From Ruminococcus sp. OA3 (lineage in GTDB: Bacteria > Bacillota > Clostridia > Lachnospirales > Lachnospiraceae), in contig NZ_JAKNTO010000001.1 of assembly GCF_022440845.1 (NCBI RefSeq), forward strand, positions 3,038,001-3,102,000: 64,000 nucleotides of DNA, written 5' to 3'. Each line of letters opens with the position of its first letter. Position 1 is the stretch's first letter. Of this stretch, positions 57,619 through 64,000 are shown in pieces. The position numbers were made by a program, and so were the translations under genes. The notes beneath the pieces were generated by a model. That model did no database searches. It was not told the DNA's origin and saw only the letters and a program-made list of their open reading frames with translations.

Positions 57619-58944
57619 CTACTCCTTATTCTTTCGTTCTCTGATAATAAATTTTAGTGAAGTCCCCCGGAATCCAAATGCATCCCTGATTCTGTTTTCG
57701 AGGTATCTCGTATATGAAAAATGCATGAGTTCCTTATCATTGACAAAGATCACAAATGTCGGCGGTTTCACAGAAACCTGTGTGATATAATAAAGCTTCA
57801 GCCGTTTTCCTTTATCTGAAGGAGGCTGCTGCAGTGCGACCGCTTCTGTCATGATCTCATTCAACACACCGGTCTGAACCCGGAGTGTCTGATTTTCAAG
57901 TACCATATCAATGGTTTCAAACAGTTTCGGAAGCCTCTGTCCCGTCTCGGCAGAGATAAACATCAGTTCCGCATACGGCATATAAGCCAGAACTTCTCTT
58001 ACCTTGTTCGTATACTTATAAATTGTTTTATCGTCTTTTTCTATAGCATCCCACTTATTGACTGCTATGATAATGCCCTTGCCACGCTCATGTGCAATAC
58101 CGGCTATTTTTGCATCCTGCTCTGTCACGCCTTCCTGCGCGTCGATCACAACGATGACAACATCCGCCCGTTCCACAGCCGTAACAGTCCGGATAATACT
58201 GTAACGTTCCAGTTCTTCCCTGATTTTATTCTTTCTCCGAAGCCCTGCCGTATCAATGAAAATATACTCTCTTTTGTTCCAGATCACGCTTGTATCGATC
58301 GCGTCCCTTGTTGTCCCCGCAACGTCTGATACGATCACACGGTTCTGTCCCAGGAGCTTGTTGACTATGGATGATTTTCCCACGTTTGGTTTTCCCACGA
58401 TTGCAATATGCGGGATGTCATCCTCTTCTTCCTTCAGGCTTTCCTTGTCAAAGTACTGTGTCACAACATCCAGAAGATCTCCTATCCCCAGCTTTGATGC
58501 TGCAGAGATCGGCATCGGGTCCCCGATTCCCAGGTTATAGAACTCATAGACATCCATCATGTATTTATCAAAATTGTCCACCTTATTGACTGCCAGCACC
58601 ACCGGCTTTGCACTGCGCCGCAGCATATCTGCCACTTTTGCGTCAGAATCAACAAGTCCCTGGCGTACATCTGTGATGAAGATAATCACATCCGCCGTAT
58701 CAATCGCGATCTGCGCCTGTTCCCTCATCTGAGACAGAATAATATCGCTGCTCTCCGGCTCTATACCGCCGGTATCGATCAGCGTGAAATGAAAATTCAG
58801 CCAGTCCACATCTGCGTAGATCCTGTCCCTCGTAACGCCGGGCGTATCCTTCACGATAGAAATATTTTCGCCTGCCAGCGAATTAAACAGGGTTGATTTC
58901 CCCACATTCGGCCTGCCCACAATTGCTACAATCGGTTTGCTCAT
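57619..58944 (-). CDS. der: Ribosome biogenesis GTPase Der (EngA)
   Basis: Two-domain GTPase needed for 50S ribosome assembly. The 441-residue protein has two G domains: P-loops VGRPNVGKSTLFNSL and VGKPNVGKSSIVNKL, DTPGV and DVAGTTRDA switches, NKVD and NKWD specificity motifs, and a C-terminal KH-like domain (FVIFVNDKELMHFSYTRYLE). Its first 62 bases overlap, in another frame, the end of the radical SAM gene. Confidence 0.97.
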   Translation of the reverse strand: MSKPIVAIVGRPNVGKSTLFNSLAGENISIVKDTPGVTRDRIYADVDWLNFHFTLIDTGGIEPESSDIILSQMREQAQIAIDTADVIIFITDVRQGLVDSDAKVADMLRRSAKPVVLAVNKVDNFDKYMMDVYEFYNLGIGDPMPISAASKLGIGDLLDVVTQYFDKESLKEEEDDIPHIAIVGKPNVGKSSIVNKLLGQNRVIVSDVAGTTRDAIDTSVIWNKREYIFIDTAGLRRKNKIREELERYSIIRTVTAVERADVVIVVIDAQEGVTEQDAKIAGIAHERGKGIIIAVNKWDAIEKDDKTIYKYTNKVREVLAYMPYAELMFISAETGQRLPKLFETIDMVLENQTLRVQTGVLNEIMTEAVALQQPPSDKGKRLKLYYITQVSVKPPTFVIFVNDKELMHFSYTRYLENRIRDAFGFRGTSLKFIIRERKNKE

Positions 58945-60289
58945 ATATTTGTCTTCCTTTCATATCACCATCCGGCGCCTCGCCCAGCACTGCTCTCACG
59001 AACGCCTCTCCGCTTTCCTCCACAATACGCACAGGTACTCCCAGCTTTTCCCCAAGCTGCGGTACGGTCACATTATCCAGAAATACGTGTTCTCCGGCGC
59101 GCAGCATATTACACGGAATCAACAGCTCTTCTCCCAGATCTTTCCCCGCAAGCTGTGCCATCAGATCCTGCCCCGTCAAAAGTCCGGATACCGTAATCTT
59201 TTCTCCAAAAAAATCATTTCGCACAGGATATATCTGCACCTGTATTCCAGTATATTTGTCTTGTATCATTATAATATATTTTTTCAGAAATTCATACGGT
59301 AATTGTCCGGTTGCAATTGAAATTTTTCGTTTTTTTCCGCTTTTTTCCCGAACACACAGCGCCTCTTCTATTTCTTCCTTCAGAAGCCGCAGCATCCCGA
59401 CACCATTCTCAAGCTGCAGATATCCGTCGTATCTCTCTGCATCCGGCAGCTCTTCCCCCGCGAGGATATACCATTCATCACTGCAGTGCACGAAATGTGT
59501 GCCATGCTCTGTCCAGAGCCTTTCCTGCCAGGCATGTACCGTTCTCAATACCTCTGCCGCATCTTCCTTTTCAAATGACTCAAGGGGATACAGCCCGTCT
59601 CTGTATTTGGTCAGCCCTACCGGCACGACAGATACACTCTCAAGAAGGGGAAGAAATCGTGTCAGATCACGAATACTCCGCTCCAGCTCATCACCATCAT
59701 TCAGCCCTTTGCAGAGCACAATCTGCCCATTCATCGTGATCCCTGCATCATACAGCCGCTGAACCTTTTCAAAAATGTCGCCCGCGAAACGATTGTTCAG
59801 CATCTGACAGCGCAGACCCGGATTTGTTGTGTGAAATGAAATGTTGATCGGAGAAAGATGATACCGGATCACGCGGTCAATATCCTCTCCGGACATATTG
59901 GTAAGCGTCACGTAATTCCCCTGCAGGAATGACAGTCTGGAATCATCGTCTTTAAAATACAGTGTCTCCCTCATTCCCGGAGGCATCTGATCGATGAAAC
60001 AGAACACACAGCGGTTACTGCATGAACGATACTGATCCATGAATTCATTTTCAAATATGATACCCAGGTCATCCTCATATTCTTTTTCTATTTCCAGTTC
60101 CCATTCCTCACCATCCGGCTTTCGGATCAGAAGCTCCAGACATTCTTCATTTGTCAGATAATGGTAATCAAAGACATCCTTCACCGGCTGCCCGCTGATC
60201 TCCAGAAGCTCGTCTCCCTGTTCAATCTGCAGTTCCCACGCGATACTGTCTTTTACAACCCCACTGATCATGTGACGTGTTTTTTTCAT
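58883..60289 (-). CDS. DUF512 radical SAM protein
   Basis: A 468-residue enzyme. The N terminus is PDZ-like (AWELQIEQGDELLEISGQPV). The radical SAM core has its CxxxCxxC at Cys90, Cys94 and Cys97 (CSNRCVFCFIDQMPPGM), then SFLQGNYVTLTNM and NISFHTTNPGLRCQML. The C-terminal half is DUF512 (VVPVGLTKYRDGLYPL; HCSDEWYILAGEELP; DNVTVPQLGEKLG). Function unknown; it is common next to der in Clostridia. The start at 60289 has ATGGAGGAAACT upstream, and a longer reading to 60367 would begin inside the promoter -35 box. The last 20 residues (YEQTDCSNCGQAECGEINPV) are coded by the start of der in another frame. Confidence 0.92.
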   Translation of the reverse strand: MKKTRHMISGVVKDSIAWELQIEQGDELLEISGQPVKDVFDYHYLTNEECLELLIRKPDGEEWELEIEKEYEDDLGIIFENEFMDQYRSCSNRCVFCFIDQMPPGMRETLYFKDDDSRLSFLQGNYVTLTNMSGEDIDRVIRYHLSPINISFHTTNPGLRCQMLNNRFAGDIFEKVQRLYDAGITMNGQIVLCKGLNDGDELERSIRDLTRFLPLLESVSVVPVGLTKYRDGLYPLESFEKEDAAEVLRTVHAWQERLWTEHGTHFVHCSDEWYILAGEELPDAERYDGYLQLENGVGMLRLLKEEIEEALCVREKSGKKRKISIATGQLPYEFLKKYIIMIQDKYTGIQVQIYPVRNDFFGEKITVSGLLTGQDLMAQLAGKDLGEELLIPCNMLRAGEHVFLDNVTVPQLGEKLGVPVRIVEESGEAFVRAVLGEAPDGDMKGRQIYEQTDCSNCGQAECGEINPV

Positions 60290-60338
60290 AGTTTCCTCCA
60301 TACGGCACATACTGTTCCCGTCGCACTGCCGCTCTCTC

Positions 60339-60367
60339 ATTATAGAGACCAATTGTTTATCTGTCAA
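60339..60367 (-). promoter_or_regulatory. Predicted sigma-A promoter of DUF512-der-plsY-gpsA
   Basis: Reverse strand TTGACA (60367-60362), 17-base spacer, TATAAT (60344-60339), a full consensus match. Confidence 0.85.
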
Positions 60368-60428
60368 TCCGGCTGTGATGCCTGCCTGTGCCTTTTTTAC
60401 TTTGTTTTTACATAATTCTTCAAATTCC

Positions 60429-60458
60429 TTGACGGTGATACACAGCAGGTGATATAAA
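60429..60458 (+). promoter_or_regulatory. Predicted sigma-A promoter of prs
   Basis: TTGACG (60429-60434), 18-base spacer, TATAAA (60453-60458). Leader of about 50 bases to the prs ATG. Confidence 0.7.
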
Positions 60459-60513
60459 TATAAAGTACACGTACGTACCGAAAAATGTTTACATAGATAG
60501 ATGGAGGTAACTC

Positions 60514-61686
60514 ATGGTAAACTTAGATTTACTGAAAAAATCCATTCCGGTCGCGCCGCTGAAAATCGCTGCCCTTCCAGGCTGTGAGCGTTTATCCGAA
60601 ACCGTTGATAAACATCTGGCAGAATACCGCCAGATTCTCGCAAAAGAAAAATCAGGACTTCCTTTCGCCGGTTATATTGAAGATTCCTTTTTAATCGAAT
60701 GCGAATGTCCCCGTTTCGGAACCGGAGAGGCGAAAGGCCGCATTAAGGACTCTGTCCGCGGAACCGATTTATTCATCATGTGCGATGTTCTGAACTACAG
60801 CATGACATATACGGTCTGCGGATATGAAAATCATATGTCACCGGACGACCATTTCCAGAACCTGAAACGTATCATTTCCGCCGCAACAGGAAAGGCACAC
60901 CGCATCAACGTCATCATGCCGTTCCTGTATGAGAGCCGTCAGCACAAGCGCTCCCAGCGTGAGTCCCTGGACTGCGCACTGGCCCTGAAAGAGCTCTCCG
61001 ATATGGGTGTATCCAATATCATAACGTTTGATGCACACGATCCCAGAGTCCAGAACGCGATCCCGTTAAAGGGTTTCGACAACTATATGCCAACGTACCA
61101 GTTCCTTCAGGCACTCGTCAGTTCCGTGCCCGACCTGCTGCTTGATAACGAACATCTGATGATCATCAGTCCCGACGAAGGTGCCATGAGCAGGGCTGTA
61201 TATTTTTCAAATGTACTCGGCGTTGATATGGGCATGTTCTATAAACGACGTGATTATTCAACGGTGGTAAATGGCAAAAATCCTATCGTCGCCCATGAGT
61301 TTCTCGGCGATTCCATCGAAGGGAAAGATGTTATTATTATCGATGATATGATCTCTTCCGGTGAGAGTATGCTCGACGTTGCCAAACAGGTAAAGCAAAG
61401 AAAAGCAAACCGTGTCTTTATCTGCACCACCTTCGGACTGTTCACGGAAGGCCTGGGGAAATTTGATGAATACCACAGACAGGGCTGGATCGAAAAAGTG
61501 ATCACTACCGATCTGACTTACCGTCCGCCGGAACTGCTCTCCCGTTCTTATTACGAGGAAGCACGCATGGGTAAATATCTGGCGAGTATCATTGATATTC
61601 TGAACCACGATGTGTCTGTCGAAAAAGTGCGGTCCACTACTTCCAAGATCACGCAGCTGCTTGAAAGCCATCAGTCAGCAAAATAA
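60514..61686 (+). CDS. prs: Ribose-phosphate pyrophosphokinase
   Basis: Makes PRPP from ribose-5-phosphate and ATP for nucleotide, His and Trp synthesis. At 390 residues it is longer than the usual ~315 and has an altered N-terminal half. Still, VIMPFLYESRQHKRSQRESL (ATP-binding), TFDAHDPRVQN, LMIISPDEGAMSRAVYFSN and the PRPP loop VIIIDDMISSGESM are clear. GATGGAGGTAACTC precedes the ATG. A longer Prs class of this type is usual in Lachnospiraceae, as I recall it. Confidence 0.93.
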   Translation: MVNLDLLKKSIPVAPLKIAALPGCERLSETVDKHLAEYRQILAKEKSGLPFAGYIEDSFLIECECPRFGTGEAKGRIKDSVRGTDLFIMCDVLNYSMTYTVCGYENHMSPDDHFQNLKRIISAATGKAHRINVIMPFLYESRQHKRSQRESLDCALALKELSDMGVSNIITFDAHDPRVQNAIPLKGFDNYMPTYQFLQALVSSVPDLLLDNEHLMIISPDEGAMSRAVYFSNVLGVDMGMFYKRRDYSTVVNGKNPIVAHEFLGDSIEGKDVIIIDDMISSGESMLDVAKQVKQRKANRVFICTTFGLFTEGLGKFDEYHRQGWIEKVITTDLTYRPPELLSRSYYEEARMGKYLASIIDILNHDVSVEKVRSTTSKITQLLESHQSAK

Positions 61687-61692
61687 TAATAT

Positions 61693-61733
61693 CCGGGGAC
61701 ACTTCAGAAATCTGAAGTGTCCCCGGAATTTTA
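61693..61733. terminator. Bidirectional terminator between prs and pgeF
   Basis: CCGGGGACACTTCAG (61693-61707) pairs with CTGAAGTGTCCCCGG (61712-61726), then AATTTT. Genes converge here. Confidence 0.9.
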
Positions 61734-61746
61734 AATTTGCGGGACA

Positions 61747-62610
61747 TTAATGGCTGATTCCCAGAAAAGCAGCCAGATTGCCGCGTTTTCCATTCGATGC
61801 ACGGTGCGAAAACAATATTTCGGGATTACAGCAGGTACACAGATTCGGCCCGACAATATGATCTTTCATCACCCCGGCCTGCATAAAATTGTAGCTGCAT
61901 GCTTTCCACAGATCCAGCTGATACTTTCCGTTCTTTTTATCCACAATCATATCACGGTAGTTGGCTGCAGGATACGCGTTCTTAAACATGGCCGCGACAT
62001 CTTCACTAATCTCATAACAGTCCTGACAGATTGACGGCCCGATAGCCGCAATAACGTCTTTGGGGTTTGTCCCGTAAGCATGTTTCATAGCCTTAAGCGT
62101 CGCTTTTGCAATATTGGACACCGTCCCCTTCCATCCGGAATGTGACAGCCCCACTGCCTGATTCACAGGGTCTACAAGATAGAGCGGCACACAGTCCGCA
62201 TAAAACGTTGCCAGCATGATTCCCGGCACATTCGTGACAAGTCCGTCCACATCTGCATAATCTCTGTCTCTTATGACCCCTTTTCCCCGATCCTGCTCCG
62301 TAACAATCCGGACATTTGCTGTATGCGTCTGGTCAGAGCAGACAATGTCTTCCACATGAAATCCGACAGCCTCTGCGATTCTCCGGAAATTCTCTCTTAC
62401 ATTGCCTTCCCGGTCCCCCCGCGTAAAACTCAGGTTCATAGAGCTGAGCACACCCTCACTGACCCCTCCGAACCGCGTCGTAAACGCATGTTTTACAAAC
62501 GGGATGGAAGAGAGCATCGGCCATGTCAGATAGCAAAGCTCTCCCTTATGATTGACTGCCATTTTTTCTTCTTCTGAATGATGCCACTTTATTTTCAGCA
62601 CTTTTTTCAC
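61747..62610 (-). CDS. pgeF: Peptidoglycan editing factor / purine nucleoside phosphorylase (laccase-fold, YfiH)
   Basis: Multicopper-oxidase-like DUF152 protein; relatives act on purine nucleosides and correct peptidoglycan stems. The 287-residue product has FVKHAFTTRFGGVSEG, VCSDQTHTANVRIV, ADVDGLVTNVPGIML, FYADCVPLYLVDP with the metal Cys, VGLSHSGWKGTVSNIA with the metal His and GPNLCTCCNPEILFSHR. A GTG at 62610 overlaps the yraN stop (GTGA) after CAGAG; an ATG at 62562 is a possible later start. Confidence 0.9.
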   Translation of the reverse strand: MKKVLKIKWHHSEEEKMAVNHKGELCYLTWPMLSSIPFVKHAFTTRFGGVSEGVLSSMNLSFTRGDREGNVRENFRRIAEAVGFHVEDIVCSDQTHTANVRIVTEQDRGKGVIRDRDYADVDGLVTNVPGIMLATFYADCVPLYLVDPVNQAVGLSHSGWKGTVSNIAKATLKAMKHAYGTNPKDVIAAIGPSICQDCYEISEDVAAMFKNAYPAANYRDMIVDKKNGKYQLDLWKACSYNFMQAGVMKDHIVGPNLCTCCNPEILFSHRASNGKRGNLAAFLGISH

Positions 62611-62960
62611 CTCTGATATTCAAATGCATTCTCATATATTCTGACTTCTTCTCCCAGGATGGCTACCACATCAAACCGGCACGGTGTCTCCGGGCGCAGC
62701 CGCCGTTCAGACATATACCATGCGGCAGCCTTCGATATTCTCCGCTGTTTCTGTAATCCCACTGCTTCTTCCGGATAGCCACTGTGTGCCGTTGTCCGGT
62801 ACTTAACCTCAGCAAAGATCAGAATGCCATCCTTCCATGCAACCAGGTCGATCTCCCCCGTCCTGCAGCGGTAATTTTTTTCCAGAATCTTATAACCCCG
62901 CAGTTTCAGTTCCTCTGCAGCTTTCTCTTCATACCAGCTGCCCAGCATCCGTCTGTTCAT
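62607..62960 (-). CDS. YraN/UPF0102 family endonuclease-like protein
   Basis: A 117-residue protein with the nuclease-fold pattern of the UPF0102 family: GSWYEEKAAEELKLRGYKIL, YRCRTGEIDLVAWKDGILIF and AEVKYRT, which gives E-x-D and ExK motifs. Role unknown, perhaps DNA repair or Holliday junction-like. It lies between rnhB and pgeF in a conserved order near rbgA. Confidence 0.93.
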   Translation of the reverse strand: MNRRMLGSWYEEKAAEELKLRGYKILEKNYRCRTGEIDLVAWKDGILIFAEVKYRTTAHSGYPEEAVGLQKQRRISKAAAWYMSERRLRPETPCRFDVVAILGEEVRIYENAFEYQR

Positions 62961-63000
62961 ATTCCCTCCGTCCGTTCCCCCGGCTTCGGTTATATAAAGA

Positions 63001-63756
63001 TCATATAAAATTCTTAATGAATGATTTTCTGTGAATCGGCGTGGGTCCGAGTTCTTTCAGTGCCTTAATATGTACAGCGGATCCATAGCCTTTATTAGAT
63101 GCAAAATCATATCCGGGCAGTACCTCGTCATACTCCGTCATCAGCCTGTCTCTTGTAACTTTGGCAACAATACTCGCCGCCGCTATGGATATACTCCTGG
63201 CATCTCCTTTTATGATGGGGACCTGCTGCAATTCTATCCCGGGTATCGTCACCGCATCGTTCAGCAATATCCCGGGAACAACAGATAATTTACCTATCGC
63301 TCCCCGCATCGCCTCATAGGTAGCCTGCAGGATATTGATCTCGTCAATCCGAGCCGGCGAATCATATCCAATTCCGACAGCCACCGCCTCTCGCATGATC
63401 ACTTCATAGAGTTCCTCACGTTTTGCCGCTGTCAGCTGCTTGGAATCATTGATATACAGTATCTGGCAATCCCGGGGCAGTATGACCGCAGCCGCTACCA
63501 CCGGGCCGGCCAGCGGACCTCTGCCGACCTCATCAATCCCGCACACATGACCATGTTGTTCATATTTACGCTCGTATACTTTCATCTGCTCAGTTCTTGC
63601 AAGCTCTTTATTATACTTTTCCTGCTGTCTGCGGATACGTGTCAGAAGTGCCTGTACACCCGCACGCTTATCCTGTCCATATTTTTGAAGAAGCGGCTCC
63701 CGCTCTTCGGGCGCCGCCGCTTCCAGTTCTCTTTTTATCTCACTGATCGTCTTCAT
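63001..63756 (-). CDS. rnhB: Ribonuclease HII
   Basis: Removes ribonucleotides from DNA and RNA primers. The 251-residue protein has an N-terminal helical extension of about 70 residues (usual in Clostridia). The core follows with HVCGIDEVGRGPLAGPVVAA (catalytic Asp, Glu), YINDSKQLTAAKRE, IIKGDARSISIAAASIVAKV and YDFASNKGYGSAVHIKAL. Start at 63756 with ATGGAGCGAAAG before it; another ATG at 63768 is possible. It overlaps rbgA. Confidence 0.95.
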   Translation of the reverse strand: MKTISEIKRELEAAAPEEREPLLQKYGQDKRAGVQALLTRIRRQQEKYNKELARTEQMKVYERKYEQHGHVCGIDEVGRGPLAGPVVAAAVILPRDCQILYINDSKQLTAAKREELYEVIMREAVAVGIGYDSPARIDEINILQATYEAMRGAIGKLSVVPGILLNDAVTIPGIELQQVPIIKGDARSISIAAASIVAKVTRDRLMTEYDEVLPGYDFASNKGYGSAVHIKALKELGPTPIHRKSFIKNFI

Positions 63757-64000
63757 CTTTCGCTCCATCGGGATACTCCAGCGTAATTCGTCCTATTTTT
63801 CCATTGCGGAATTCTTCCAGTACAATTCTGGCTGCCTTCTCATAATCAAGCTCCTGTCCCTTCAACAGACACTGGCGCTTAACTGCGATCTGTTCCAGCA
63901 TCTTCACGGAATCCTCTGTCTCCTCAATATCGTAACGTTTTGACAGAATACTTTCGTAATGTTTGTGCAGGCTTTTCAAAAGTTCCAGTGCAAGTTCTTC
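63740..64000 (-). CDS. rbgA: Ribosome biogenesis GTPase RbgA (YlqF), C-terminal part (cut by window edge)
   Basis: The reverse frame is open from the window edge to a stop at 63740 and gives 86 residues. It has EELALELLKSLHKHYESILSKR (split EELALELLKSLHKH), then AVKRQCLLKGQELDYEKAARIV and EEFRNGKIGRITLEYPD, matching the C-terminal domain of RbgA. The GTPase domain lies outside the window. RbgA matures the 50S subunit. The order rbgA-rnhB-yraN is typical of Firmicutes. Confidence 0.85.
   Translation of the reverse strand, partial: EELALELLKSLHKHYESILSKRYDIEETEDSVKMLEQIAVKRQCLLKGQELDYEKAARIVLEEFRNGKIGRITLEYPDGAKDEDDQ

Noticed and set aside
60289-60367. Longer N terminus for the DUF512 protein (start at 60367)
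   Set aside because: The codon used would lie in the TTGACA box of a full-consensus promoter, so it would not be transcribed; the ATG at 60289 has GGAGG five bases upstream.

Overview
The window looks like chromosomal DNA of a spore-forming, acetogenic Clostridia bacterium, most likely Lachnospiraceae (Blautia/Marvinbryantia-like). That placement is inferred from gene content: a complete acetyl-CoA synthase/CO dehydrogenase operon, a full anaerobic cobalamin pathway, spoIVA, and GW-repeat wall hydrolases. I saw no tRNA, rRNA, IS element, prophage or CRISPR array.

Layout. (1) 1-5694, minus strand: a tetrapyrrole operon hemA, precorrin-2 dehydrogenase, hemC, cobA/hemD fusion, hemB, hemL (cut by the left edge), making precorrin-2 from glutamyl-tRNA. 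(2) 5781-8055, plus strand: a cobalamin riboswitch with a terminator, then cbiM, cbiN, cbiK (cobalt uptake and insertion). (3) 8054-24480, minus strand: a 16-gene cobalamin operon (cbiD to cbiC plus an amidohydrolase) behind a second, more compact cobalamin-riboswitch-like leader. (4) 24509-28466: two paralogous secreted wall hydrolases with 26-residue GW repeats, and duplicated promoters and leader hairpins. (5) 28607-30132: spoIVA with a sigma-E-like promoter. (6) 30150-39455, minus strand: a formate dehydrogenase operon (NuoE-like, NuoF-like, FdhA) with molybdenum cofactor genes moeA, mobA, a MobB-NTPase fusion and two poorly understood small genes. (7) 39477-41189: fchA-folD behind three repeats spaced 20 bp apart. 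(8) 41230-54759, minus strand: the Wood-Ljungdahl operon: His-rich protein, cooT, metF, cooC, cooS, cooC, acsB, acsD, acsC, acsE, acsV, DUF3786. (9) 54903-64000: an aldo/keto reductase and housekeeping genes (gpsA, plsY, der, DUF512 radical SAM, prs, pgeF, yraN, rnhB, rbgA).

How it works together. CO2 is reduced to formate by the FDH complex. FchA, FolD and MetF carry the C1 unit to methyl-THF (formyl-THF synthetase is not in the window). AcsE moves the methyl to the corrinoid protein AcsCD, which AcsV reactivates. CooS and AcsB then make acetyl-CoA. The neighbouring operons supply the cofactors this needs: corrinoid (regions 1-3), molybdopterin (region 6) and nickel (CooC, CooT, the His-rich protein). 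Most of the window can be read as one acetogenesis and metallocofactor island.

Limits: all functional calls come from reading protein motifs by eye. Promoters, riboswitches and hairpins are sequence-pattern calls without folding software or homology searches.
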